Shown piece by piece: positions 1 to 6,059 of a stretch of 6,059 nt of DNA. Position numbers and translations under genes: made by a program. Below the pieces are notes generated by a model that saw only the letters and a program-made list of their open reading frames with translations, was not told where the DNA came from and did not search any database. Within the stretch, counting starts at the first letter, position 1; each line of letters begins with the position of its first letter. The DNA is from an uncultured Chlorobiaceae bacterium (GTDB lineage: Bacteria > Bacteroidota > Chlorobiia > Chlorobiales > Chlorobiaceae), in the NCBI GenBank assembly GCA_903838095.1, contig CAILXE010000174.1:1-6059 (forward strand), written 5' to 3'.

Positions 1-25
1 AGCGCTTCTCTGCAATGCCTGAATC

Positions 26-30
26 GGGGA
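26..30 (+). promoter_or_regulatory. Ribosome binding site of hydB
   Basis: The purine-rich GGGGA lies 8 nt before the ATG at 39 and supports that start. The 38 bases left of the start hold no identifiable gene. One frame is open from the left edge and ends in TGA at 40-42, which would give an ATGA overlap with hydB. The other two frames stop at 20-22 and 33-35. Any of the three could be the tail of an upstream operon gene, but the piece is too short to tell, and no promoter can be recognised in it. Confidence 0.5.
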
Positions 31-38
31 CATGAGCA

Positions 39-1118
39 ATGATCTACAAAGTCATTTCAAAAAAGGAGTTCAAGGCTTTTATTGATACACTTGTCCAGAG
101 TAACAGCTCCTTCGGACCACAAAAGGTAGATACCGGCAGCAACGGCAAACCGATCTATCAGTTTATGCCGGTAAAGTCCGCCGACGAAATCGATTTCGAT
201 TACACCGTAACCCACTCATCGGCCAAACACTTTTTTCTGCCTTTCAGGGACGAGCTTTCCAGCTTCAGCTTTAGTGAGGGAAACTGGGAACAAGAGATAC
301 GATACGACGTACAACCCATTATTCTCATCGGACTCAGGCCCTGCGACATCAATGCTGTCAATATTCTTGACGATGTCATGCTCCATGGGGCTTACCCCTC
401 TCCCTACTATCTGGCCCGCAGGAAAAATACTTTCATCATCGGCATGGATCATCTGCCCCTGCCAGACTGTTTCTGCCATTCGATGAACCGGCACACGGTC
501 AATCATGGATTCAACCTTTTCTGCTCTGACATCGGCGACAGTTACTACCTGTCGATAAACTCTTCTAAAGCATTCAGCTTTCTCAAAGAGTTCAATATTC
601 AGGAACCTGCATACGAGGATAACTGCCGTCTTATAGAACGGCGCAAGGACATCAAGCACAGCTTTGAGACCAAGATCGAAGTATCCGGACTCCCCTGCTT
701 CCTCGACATTGAATTCGACTCTCCGATTTGGCAGAAATGGGGCGACAAATGCCTCAGTTGCGGCTCCTGCGCGATGGTCTGCCCAACTTGTTACTGCTAC
801 AGTGTTGAAGAGCGTTTCGATATTAATCTCAAAGGCTCGACAAGGCAGAACCATCTTTATTCGTGCAATCTTGTTGATTTCGCGCAGGTCACTGGCGGAC
901 ACAACTTCAGACCGAAAACAGGCGACCGCCTCAAGTACCGCTACTATCATCATTATCGAGGATTTGCGGCCAATGACAACCAGCAAATCTGCGTCGGTTG
1001 CAACCGTTGCGGACGCGCCTGCCTTGCCGACATCAACCCGAAAGACGTCATCAACGACCTCAGACTGGAGCGAGAATCATGCATGATATGCGTTTCACAA
1101 TCCCCGGACAAGACCTGA
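39..1118 (+). CDS. hydB: Group 3b [NiFe] hydrogenase beta subunit HydB (iron-sulfur electron transfer)
   Basis: HydB (359 aa) is the cytoplasmic electron-transfer subunit that links the hydrogenase core to the flavin subunit. Two ferredoxin-like [4Fe-4S] motifs are visible in the C-terminal third. The first is [12 protein letters not shown], with Cys238, 241, 244 and 248, followed by TCYC. The second is [11 protein letters not shown], with Cys318, 321, 324 and 328, where the usual Pro after the last Cys is Leu. The N-terminal part has the GLRPCD motif (98-103) and a DCFC motif (143-146), both typical of the HydB/AsrA-like dicluster family. No signal peptide or membrane segment is seen. It is the first visible gene of hydBGDA, and its last 40 nt also encode the start of HydG. 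An anaerobic sulfite reductase subunit A (AsrA) is a related alternative, but the following HydG, HydD and HydA settle the assignment. Confidence 0.92.
   Translation: MIYKVISKKEFKAFIDTLVQSNSSFGPQKVDTGSNGKPIYQFMPVKSADEIDFDYTVTHSSAKHFFLPFRDELSSFSFSEGNWEQEIRYDVQPIILIGLRPCDINAVNILDDVMLHGAYPSPYYLARRKNTFIIGMDHLPLPDCFCHSMNRHTVNHGFNLFCSDIGDSYYLSINSSKAFSFLKEFNIQEPAYEDNCRLIERRKDIKHSFETKIEVSGLPCFLDIEFDSPIWQKWGDKCLSCGSCAMVCPTCYCYSVEERFDINLKGSTRQNHLYSCNLVDFAQVTGGHNFRPKTGDRLKYRYYHHYRGFAANDNQQICVGCNRCGRACLADINPKDVINDLRLERESCMICVSQSPDKT
1067..1070 (+). promoter_or_regulatory. Ribosome binding site of hydG, inside hydB
   Basis: GGAG lies 8 nt before the ATG at 1079 and favours that start. An upstream in-frame TTG at 998 has no comparable site and would extend far into the iron-sulfur region of hydB. 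The later in-frame ATG at 1172 has GAGG only 2 nt ahead of it, which is too close to work well. Confidence 0.6.
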
Positions 1119-1996
1119 ACCGCGAACCCTTCGCAGTCAAAATTCCGGACTTTCAGAAAAAGTCCGAGGTCATGATCACCGACAAGGGCTACAAGTGTCG
1201 GATCACGAATATCGTGCCGCTCTCCAAGCTCGAACGGCTGTTCCAGCTCCGCATCATTGATCCGTTCGAACGAGAAGTTTTCAACTTCAGACCCGGCCAG
1301 TTCCTCATGCTCGAAGTCCCGGGATACGGTGAATCACCGATATCAATATCGAGTTCGACCAGCAACCACGAGTTCATCGAGCTTTGCGTCCGCAAGGCCG
1401 GCCATGTAACCTCAGCGCTCTTCGAAGCCCGCCAGGGAGCGTTCGTCTCCGTCAGGGGCCCTTTCGGCACAGACTTTCCGATGACGGAGATGCAGGATCA
1501 TAACGTTCTCCTGATTGCAGGAGGGCTTGGTATCGCCCCGATGCGAGCTCCACTCTTCTGGATTAACGATCACCGCGACAAGTACAAAGATGTTTTCCTT
1601 CTGTACGGTGCCAAAGAGCCATCCCAGATGCTTTTCACCTACCAGTTCGAGGAGTGGAAGAAGGTCAGCCATGTTCAGATGAGAACTATTGTTGAGAAAC
1701 CTGATGAATCCTGGACTGGACGAAGCGGCATGATTACCGCTCTGCTCGATGAATTCACCTTTGACTCCAGGGAGACCTACGCAATCGTCTGCGGCCCTCC
1801 AGTCATGTTCAAATTCGTCTGCAGCCACCTTGACCGGATGGGCATTCCAATGAACCGGATGTTTGTCTCACTGGAACGCCGCATGCACTGCGGCATGGGC
1901 AAGTGTTGCCGCTGCATGGTTGGCTCAACATTTACCTGTCTGGACGGCCCCGTGTTTGACTACTGGTCGGTTATGAACCTCAAGGAAGCGATTTAG
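1079..1996 (+). CDS. hydG: Group 3b [NiFe] hydrogenase gamma subunit HydG (FAD/NAD(P)-binding diaphorase)
   Basis: HydG (305 aa from ATG 1079) exchanges electrons between the iron-sulfur chain and NAD(P)(H). It has the ferredoxin-NADP reductase fold and is related to the PyrK/sulfhydrogenase gamma family. The FAD-binding part has RPGQF (71-75) and the SPISISS segment (86-92). The nucleotide-binding part has [13 protein letters not shown] (146-158), LLYGAKEP (174-181) and CGPP (238-241). A C-terminal [2Fe-2S] site is given by CGMGKCCRC plus a later Cys (likely ligands Cys271, 276, 279 and 287). The gene overlaps hydB by 40 nt and ends 10 nt before hydD. About 30 residues precede the conserved fold, which seems to begin near MITDKGYKC. 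They may be a real extension, or the start may be ATG 1172. NAD versus NADP preference cannot be read from the sequence. Confidence 0.92.
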   Translation: MHDMRFTIPGQDLNREPFAVKIPDFQKKSEVMITDKGYKCRITNIVPLSKLERLFQLRIIDPFEREVFNFRPGQFLMLEVPGYGESPISISSSTSNHEFIELCVRKAGHVTSALFEARQGAFVSVRGPFGTDFPMTEMQDHNVLLIAGGLGIAPMRAPLFWINDHRDKYKDVFLLYGAKEPSQMLFTYQFEEWKKVSHVQMRTIVEKPDESWTGRSGMITALLDEFTFDSRETYAIVCGPPVMFKFVCSHLDRMGIPMNRMFVSLERRMHCGMGKCCRCMVGSTFTCLDGPVFDYWSVMNLKEAI

Positions 1997-2006
1997 AAAA
2001 ACAGAC

Positions 2007-2771
2007 ATGAACCATCTTGGCTTTGAAATGGAAAGGGTAAAGATCGGGTCGTTCGACTTTACCTGCTGCGAAGGATGCCAACTGCAGTTGGCCAACAAGG
2101 AATCTACTCTTCCGGATTTTCTCGCCCTTCTCGATATCCGCAACTTCAGAGAAATATCATCGGAGCGACACGACGACTACGACATCGCCTTCGTCGAAGG
2201 AAGCATCACTCGCCGCGACGAGATCGAACGCCTCAAAGCCATCCGTGCACAGGCCAAAATTCTTGTCGCGTTCGGTACATGCGCCTGTTTCGGAGGAGTC
2301 AACAGTCTCAAAAATCGAATCCCGCAGGCAGAAGCCATTATGGAGGTCTATAAAGACAAAGCTGTCGAGACGATGCCCTCCCTGAAAATTAGCGATATTG
2401 TGCAGGTTGATCTCTCCATTCCCGGTTGCCCGGTTTCAAAAGATGAGGTAGAGAGGGTTCTGGTTGGTATTGTCACCCGTTCACAGGTCAGCCTGCCAAC
2501 GTACCCTGTCTGTGTGGACTGTAAACAGCGCCTCAACACCTGCCTGTTCGACCTTGGCGAAATCTGCCTTGGCCCCATCTCAAGGGCTGGATGCGACGCA
2601 GTGTGCCCAACAGGCAAAACCCCCTGTCTCGGATGCCGTGGCCCGGCGGAAGAACTCAATATGCCCGCTTTTCTTGAACTGGTGAAAGAACGGGGCCTCA
2701 GCCTTGAAAACCTGACCGAAAAGCTTTCCTTTTATAACGCCTTTGAACCTCTCGCTACTGATGAAACGTGA
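2007..2771 (+). CDS. hydD: Group 3b [NiFe] hydrogenase delta (small) subunit HydD
   Basis: HydD (254 aa) is the small subunit that pairs with HydA and carries electrons away from the NiFe site. Proximal [4Fe-4S] ligands are visible as CEGC (Cys21, Cys24), GTCACFGG (Cys92) and PGCP (Cys141). Eight further cysteines at 169, 172, 179, 187, 196, 200, 207 and 210 are enough for two more [4Fe-4S] clusters, giving the three-cluster chain of group 3b small subunits. No twin-arginine signal peptide is present, so the enzyme is cytoplasmic, as expected for group 3. No good ribosome binding site precedes ATG 2007: AAGGAAG at 1982-1988 is 18 nt away. Translation may depend on coupling to hydG, which ends 10 nt upstream. 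ATG 2028 is a second possible start and would still keep all cysteines. Confidence 0.92.
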   Translation: MNHLGFEMERVKIGSFDFTCCEGCQLQLANKESTLPDFLALLDIRNFREISSERHDDYDIAFVEGSITRRDEIERLKAIRAQAKILVAFGTCACFGGVNSLKNRIPQAEAIMEVYKDKAVETMPSLKISDIVQVDLSIPGCPVSKDEVERVLVGIVTRSQVSLPTYPVCVDCKQRLNTCLFDLGEICLGPISRAGCDAVCPTGKTPCLGCRGPAEELNMPAFLELVKERGLSLENLTEKLSFYNAFEPLATDET

Positions 2772-4035
2772 CTACTCACTTGATATCCGTCACCTGACCA
2801 GAGTGGAAGGGCACGCCAACATCCGGATCACCGTCAGGGATGGTCAGCTTCTTGATGCCCGTTGGGCCATTGTGGAAACTCCGCGATTTTTTGAGGTAAT
2901 GCTCAAGGGAATGAGCGCCGAGCTGGTTCCTTTTCTGACCTCGAGAATCTGCGGGATCTGTTCAATCAGCCACTCACTTGCAAGCATCAGGGCTGTTGAA
3001 CGGGCAATGGACATTGTGCCGCCGGTTTTGGCAGAGACCACACGGCTGCTGGCTATGCACGGCGAAACCCTGCAAAGCCACGCGCTGCATCTCTTCTTTC
3101 TGATAGCTCCAGATTTTGCAGGCACTCCCAGCGCTCTGCCTTTATTGCAATCCCATCCTGATCTGGTCAGGGCGGGGCTTCAGCTCAAAGAGCTTGGCAA
3201 CGAAATAAGCACAGTAACCACAGGACGCTGCACCCATCCGGTCAGCCTCGTGGTTGGGGGGTTGAGCAAAGCTCCCGACAAACAAAAACTGCTGAACCTT
3301 CGTGCGATGATTCAGGAGAGAAAACCGGCCCTTGAGAAAACCTGCTTATTTTTCCACTCACTCACCATTCCCGCTTTCAGCCGTGAAACTGAATTTATCT
3401 CGCTCTCAAACGGTTCAACCTATCCTTCAATAGGTGGACGTCTTGTCTCATCGGACGGGGTGAACAAAGATGAAAATGACTATCTCCTGATGACCAACGA
3501 GTACACCAGAGATTTCTCCACATCAAAGTTCACCAGACTCAGCAGAGAGTCCTCTGCGGCAGGCGCCCTGGCCCGTTTCAACAATAACTCCCAACTCCTG
3601 CACCCGAAAGCGAAAGAGTGCGCGGAAAGTTTCGGGCTTCAGCCTGTGTGCCACAACCCTTTCATGAACAATATCGCCCAGTTAGTGGAGTGTGTCCATA
3701 TTCTTGAAGATGCCGAAAATCTTATTAACTCACTGCTTGACAGTAATCTTGCGGAGATAAAAACTCCTTACGTTTCAAAAGCTGGCACAGCCACAGGAGC
3801 TGTTGAAGCTCCACGAGGGGTGCTCTATCACCATATCTCAATCGATGAGCAGGGAAAAGTGGCAAAGGCTGACTGCATCATTCCAACGACGCAGAACAAT
3901 GGAAACATCCATGATGATCTGCGGGCCCTCGTTGAGCAGGCGCTCAGTGAGGGAAAAAATGACGGGGAGATAACAAAGCTTTGTGAGATGGCCGTTCGAT
4001 CTTACGATCCCTGTATTTCATGCTCAGTGCATTGA
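2761..4035 (+). CDS. hydA: Group 3b [NiFe] hydrogenase alpha (large, catalytic) subunit HydA, without C-terminal extension
   Basis: HydA (424 aa from ATG 2761) holds the NiFe(CN)2CO site for reversible H2 oxidation and proton reduction, and in this family sulfur reduction has also been reported. The N-terminal motif [10 protein letters not shown] (62-71) supplies Cys64 and Cys67, and the C-terminal DPCISCSVH (416-424) supplies Cys418 and Cys421. Other family signatures are RVEGH (14-18, including the conserved Glu16), GRCTHPVS near 155-162 and EAPRG (349-353). The stop codon follows His424 directly, so the usual peptide removed by a maturation protease is absent. ATG 2761 overlaps the end of hydD by 11 nt and has no visible ribosome binding site. 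A TTG at 2743 would add six residues without a better site. No hyp maturation genes are in the window, so cofactor assembly must be encoded elsewhere. Confidence 0.95.
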   Translation: MKRDYSLDIRHLTRVEGHANIRITVRDGQLLDARWAIVETPRFFEVMLKGMSAELVPFLTSRICGICSISHSLASIRAVERAMDIVPPVLAETTRLLAMHGETLQSHALHLFFLIAPDFAGTPSALPLLQSHPDLVRAGLQLKELGNEISTVTTGRCTHPVSLVVGGLSKAPDKQKLLNLRAMIQERKPALEKTCLFFHSLTIPAFSRETEFISLSNGSTYPSIGGRLVSSDGVNKDENDYLLMTNEYTRDFSTSKFTRLSRESSAAGALARFNNNSQLLHPKAKECAESFGLQPVCHNPFMNNIAQLVECVHILEDAENLINSLLDSNLAEIKTPYVSKAGTATGAVEAPRGVLYHHISIDEQGKVAKADCIIPTTQNNGNIHDDLRALVEQALSEGKNDGEITKLCEMAVRSYDPCISCSVH

Positions 4036-4045
4036 GAAGAGAGAA

Positions 4046-4076
4046 ATGCAGGGAAACGAAAACCGCTTCCCTGCAT
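4046..4076. terminator. Hairpin between convergent hydA and FKBP genes, likely shared terminator
   Basis: ATGCAGGGAA (4046-4055) and TTCCCTGCAT (4067-4076) form a perfect 10-bp stem with an 11-nt loop. It starts 10 nt after the hydA stop and ends 7 nt before the FKBP stop on the other strand. The + strand has no uridine run after the stem. The - strand continues with a pyrimidine-rich stretch (TTCTCTCTTCTC), so intrinsic termination looks somewhat better for the FKBP transcript. Its position between two converging genes is the main reason for calling it a terminator. Confidence 0.65.
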
Positions 4077-4083
4077 ACCAGAC

Positions 4084-4512
4084 TCACAGAATCTCAACAA
4101 GCTCAATCTCAAAGGTGAGCTGCTGACCCGCAAGGGGGTGATTTGCATCAAGCGTCACCGATGTATCGGTCAGGTCGACAATCATGACGACCGCCTGCTC
4201 TCCATCAGCCAGTCCGACCTGAAGCTGTTGACCGATCTCAAGTTCCAGGTCTGCCGGGAATCTCTCACGATCAACATCCGTCACCAGCTCTTTGCTGTGC
4301 TCTCCATACGCCTCCCCGGCGGGAATAACGGTAATCCTCACATCACCAGGCACCATATCAATGAGGGCATTGTCGAACCCGGGAATAACCTGACCTTCAC
4401 CGATCGTAAACTTCAACGGTTCACGCTCTGCCGATGTGTCGAACATCGTGCCATCATCAAGGGTTCCGGTATAATGAACTTTGACCGTATCCCCTTTTTT
4501 TGCCTGCGCCAT
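4084..4512 (-). CDS. FKBP-type peptidyl-prolyl cis-trans isomerase, SlyD-like
   Basis: This 142-aa cytoplasmic protein catalyses proline cis-trans isomerisation and probably acts as a folding chaperone. The FKBP half-domain begins at [12 protein letters not shown] (7-18), with DGTMFDTS (20-27) and the pocket segment [10 protein letters not shown] (41-50). An inserted IF/flap domain covers about 72-120. The fold closes with LDANHPLAG (121-129) and [10 protein letters not shown], hallmarks of the SlyD/FkpB type. Unlike E. coli SlyD, it has no His/Cys-rich metal-binding tail, no cysteines and only three histidines (13, 72, 125). The start chosen is the ATG after a strong ribosome binding site; an in-frame start nine codons upstream lies before that site. 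It follows the MscS-type gene by 54 nt on the same strand and converges on hydA. Confidence 0.93.
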   Translation of the reverse strand: MAQAKKGDTVKVHYTGTLDDGTMFDTSAEREPLKFTIGEGQVIPGFDNALIDMVPGDVRITVIPAGEAYGEHSKELVTDVDRERFPADLELEIGQQLQVGLADGEQAVVMIVDLTDTSVTLDANHPLAGQQLTFEIELVEIL

Positions 4513-4516
4513 ACAA

Positions 4517-4525
4517 CTCCTCCTT
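4517..4525 (-). promoter_or_regulatory. Strong ribosome binding site of the FKBP gene
   Basis: Read on the - strand this is AAGGAGGAG, nearly a full match to the anti-Shine-Dalgarno sequence, 4 nt before the ATG at 4512-4510. It decides the start in favour of MAQAKKGD over the longer in-frame option and suggests strong translation. Confidence 0.8.
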
Positions 4526-4566
4526 TTTATGCTTATCAAAACAAGTGAACCATTATGAACAAATTT

Positions 4567-5631
4567 TCACGAACCTCCGCTGCCGACGACCTGATCAATA
4601 TCGGCCGTCACTTTTGGCAGCAAATCGGGATAGTTGAGTCTCAGAAATGCAATAAGCTCTTCACGCACGAGACAACGCAGATCCCATAGTTCAGCAGAGT
4701 TCGCCGCACTCACCAGTGCCCGAATTTCAACCGATTTTTCGGTGGAACTCGTCACCTGCATCCTGGCGACCCGCTTGTCCCAGAGCGGTGTTCCGGCAAC
4801 AATCCTCTCAAATTCCTGGCGGAGGGTTTCTGGAGAAATGGCATAATCAATGTAAAAAAAAACTGTACCAAGCAGCTCTGGAGAAGTTCTGGTCCAGTTC
4901 TGAAAAGGACGTTCTATAAACCAGGTGATCGGCACAATCATGCGGCGCTGATCCCAGAGTTGCACAACCACATAAGTCAGTGTTATCTCCTCAATTTTCC
5001 CTTTTTCGTTTTCGACAACAACCTCATCACCAATGCTGATTGGCTGAGTTATAGCAATCTGAATACCTGAAATAAGGGTTGTGAGGCTTTTCTGAGCGGC
5101 AAAACCAAACATCACACTGACAATACCAGCAGAAGCAAGAATACTCAATCCGACCTGGCGAACCGTATCAAAGGTCATCAGCACACCGGCAATAGCAAGA
5201 AGAACACAAAGCGCATTCAGAATTTTGCGGGCAAGGCTGATGTGCGTTGCAATTTTTCGTGCCGTCTCGCTTTCACGCACTTTTGCCGAGTAATACTGAA
5301 GGATAAACTGCTCCAGCACGACCAGTGATCGTATCATAAACCATGATACCCCAATGATGGCAAGAACAAGGAGTGTGTGCCTGAACAGCTCCGCTGCATA
5401 AGGCGAGAGTGGAAGATACTGGACAAGTATCGCCAGACCAATGAGGAACGCCAGCAACCTGAAGGGCAAAGCCAAAAATTCCAGCGGAATACTGAACCCT
5501 CTGATCGCCGAACGAATCCGGGCAATAATCTTGACAAAAAGAGTATTTGCGCCAAAGTAAAACAAGAGCACAAACAACACAACAAGAGAAGGGATCAGAT
5601 AAACTCCCTGAAGCGAATTCCATACATTCAT
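4567..5631 (-). CDS. MscS-family small-conductance mechanosensitive channel
   Basis: This 354-aa inner-membrane protein probably opens under membrane tension to release solutes during hypo-osmotic shock. Hydrophobic helices lie at about 10-34, 55-75, 85-107 and 137-157, followed by the pore helix region at about 160-185. The MscS core is clear: a Gly/Ala-rich pore helix with GIVSVMFGFAAQ (169-180), then the conserved LISGIQIA and ISIGDEV (199-205) entering the beta domain, with an alpha/beta domain to the end. With about five membrane helices it is longer than E. coli MscS (286 aa) and closer in layout to YnaI-type channels. The tail is a short GSGGS. A ribosome binding site precedes the start. 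The gene lies 43 nt after the hemY-like gene and 54 nt before the FKBP gene, so the three may share a transcript. Confidence 0.9.
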   Translation of the reverse strand: MNVWNSLQGVYLIPSLVVLFVLLFYFGANTLFVKIIARIRSAIRGFSIPLEFLALPFRLLAFLIGLAILVQYLPLSPYAAELFRHTLLVLAIIGVSWFMIRSLVVLEQFILQYYSAKVRESETARKIATHISLARKILNALCVLLAIAGVLMTFDTVRQVGLSILASAGIVSVMFGFAAQKSLTTLISGIQIAITQPISIGDEVVVENEKGKIEEITLTYVVVQLWDQRRMIVPITWFIERPFQNWTRTSPELLGTVFFYIDYAISPETLRQEFERIVAGTPLWDKRVARMQVTSSTEKSVEIRALVSAANSAELWDLRCLVREELIAFLRLNYPDLLPKVTADIDQVVGSGGS

Positions 5632-5636
5632 CGCAT

Positions 5637-5643
5637 CCCCTCC
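5637..5643 (-). promoter_or_regulatory. Ribosome binding site of the MscS-family gene
   Basis: Read on the - strand this is GGAGGGG, 5 nt before the ATG at 5631-5629. It supports that start. Another ATG at 5636-5634 lies closer to this site but is in a different frame. Confidence 0.65.
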
Positions 5644-5658
5644 ATTGGCTATTCAAAC

Positions 5659-5676
5659 AGGTTGGCTGACCAACCT
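5659..5676. repeat. Perfect inverted repeat at the hemY-like stop codon
   Basis: AGGTTGG (5659-5665) and CCAACCT (5670-5676) form a 7-bp stem with a 4-nt loop. On the - strand the hairpin takes in the last two bases of the TAG stop of the hemY-like gene and ends about 15 nt before the ribosome binding site of the MscS-family gene. Only a short TTT follows (after one G), so it is at best a weak terminator. It could be an attenuator or a 3'-end stabiliser between the two genes. Confidence 0.45.
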
Positions 5677-6059
5677 ACCCTTTCAATCGCTCTGATTCAC
5701 TTTTCGACCGGCTTACACAATCCTCAATGGCCATACCACCAAAATAGTTGCCGGTCAACAGAAGATTCTTTTTCCCCTTAAGCAGCATATCAGTCTTCTC
5801 AAGCCACTGATGATGCCCCATCCGGAGCGAAGGAACCGTATTGATTTTAGAGATGGTGTGCTCGATCTTTGAAAAGCTCACCCCGAGCACCTCAGTTATC
5901 CGGCTTCTTTTAGTCTTGTCATCAAGGCCCGGCTTGAAATGGAACGTAAACCCACGATAATTCTCGTCAAGAACCGTATCACGTGAGACTATCGAGAAAA
6001 ACACATCATTTGGAGAAATAATGGCAGCCACTGGTTTGAGCTTAACCGTATCCTTGCGG
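5675..6059 (-). CDS. hemY: Probable protoporphyrinogen oxidase, HemY/HemG flavoprotein type (C-terminal part)
   Basis: About 128 C-terminal residues are visible. The frame stays open to the right edge, so the start and the FAD-binding N terminus lie outside the window; an internal GTG at 6031 is not a credible start. The strongest signature is LLLTGNYFGGMAIEDCV near the C terminus, which matches the GNYxGGxAxxDCV FAD-contacting segment of HemY-type protoporphyrinogen oxidases. Before it comes a segment ending in VPSLRMGHHQW, resembling the region that precedes this segment in the family. The enzyme oxidises protoporphyrinogen IX to protoporphyrin IX for haem and (bacterio)chlorophyll. Another FAD amine-oxidase-like protein, such as a phytoene desaturase relative, cannot be fully excluded from this fragment. 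It is upstream of the MscS-family gene on the same strand. Confidence 0.7.
   Translation of the reverse strand, partial: RKDTVKLKPVAAIISPNDVFFSIVSRDTVLDENYRGFTFHFKPGLDDKTKRSRITEVLGVSFSKIEHTISKINTVPSLRMGHHQWLEKTDMLLKGKKNLLLTGNYFGGMAIEDCVSRSKSESERLKG

Noticed and set aside
1..42. The tail of an upstream protein-coding gene
   Set aside because: All three + strand frames end within this stretch (stops at 20-22, 33-35 and 40-42) and none can be preferred from about a dozen codons. The 40-42 stop would give an ATGA overlap with hydB but has no supporting homology.
216..986. A 256-codon open frame on the - strand
   Set aside because: It lies fully antisense to hydB, whose protein carries clear iron-sulfur motifs. 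The antisense product shows no recognisable family feature, so it is a shadow of hydB codon usage.
4033..4035. The TGA at the end of hydA as a selenocysteine or readthrough codon
   Set aside because: All four nickel-binding cysteines are present as TGC or TGT. The TGA is one codon past the motif, and the readthrough sequence runs into the terminator hairpin and does not look like a hydrogenase tail.
4138..4548. A 136-codon open frame on the + strand
   Set aside because: It is antisense to the FKBP gene, which has a strong ribosome binding site and full family motifs; no family resemblance is seen in the + strand product.
4513..4566. A promoter for the FKBP gene (TTGTTC ... TGATAA on the - strand)
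   Set aside because: The match to a -35/-10 pair is poor, the region is simply AT-rich, and promoter consensus in the probable host group is uncertain. Co-transcription with the upstream gene is equally likely.
5273..5656. Open frames on both strands (127 and 134 codons) within and around the start of the MscS-family gene
   Set aside because: They are out of frame with, or antisense to, a well-supported membrane channel gene, and their products look like frame-shifted hydrophobic or low-complexity sequence.
1..6059. Insertion sequences, CRISPR arrays, tRNA or rRNA genes, or phage genes
   Set aside because: No spaced direct repeats, transposase motifs, cloverleaf-like sequence or rRNA-like sequence was seen, and nearly all of the window is occupied by well-supported coding genes.

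Overview
The window looks like a chromosomal piece of an anaerobic bacterium, most plausibly a green sulfur bacterium (Chlorobium-like). This placement is an inference from gene content, a mid-range GC content and the overall look of the proteins; no 16S or bacteriochlorophyll gene is present to prove it. It holds seven protein-coding genes with very little intergenic DNA. No RNA gene, insertion sequence, CRISPR array or phage gene was seen.

Left two thirds (about 39-4035, + strand): a compact four-gene operon in the order hydB-hydG-hydD-hydA. It encodes a complete heterotetrameric group 3b [NiFe] hydrogenase, also called sulfhydrogenase or NAD(P)-linked bidirectional hydrogenase. HydA carries the NiFe site. 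HydD carries the cysteines for three [4Fe-4S] clusters. HydB carries two further [4Fe-4S] motifs. HydG is the FAD/NAD(P)-binding diaphorase subunit with a [2Fe-2S] site. Electrons would run NiFe -> HydD clusters -> HydB/HydG clusters -> FAD -> NAD(P), or in reverse. Every recognisable metal ligand is present, so the enzyme looks catalytically competent. The genes overlap (hydB/hydG by 40 nt, hydD/hydA by 11 nt) or nearly abut (hydG/hydD, 10 nt), which suggests one transcript with translational coupling. The most notable detail is that HydA stops exactly at the histidine of its C-terminal DPCxxCxxH motif, so it has no peptide for a maturation endopeptidase to remove.

Right third (4084-6059, - strand): three genes convergent with the hydrogenase operon. 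In transcription order they are the 3' end of a probable protoporphyrinogen oxidase (HemY/HemG-type flavoprotein, cut by the right edge), an MscS-family mechanosensitive channel, and a SlyD-like FKBP peptidyl-prolyl isomerase. Gaps of 43 and 54 nt suggest they could be co-transcribed. A perfect 10-bp hairpin between the stop codons of hydA and the FKBP gene is a likely terminator shared by the two converging units.

I found no convincing new biological system. The points worth a second look are the processing-independent HydA, the SlyD-like chaperone next to a nickel hydrogenase, the dual-coding hydB/hydG overlap, a hairpin that contains the hemY stop codon, and an oxygen-dependent-type haem enzyme in a probable anaerobe.
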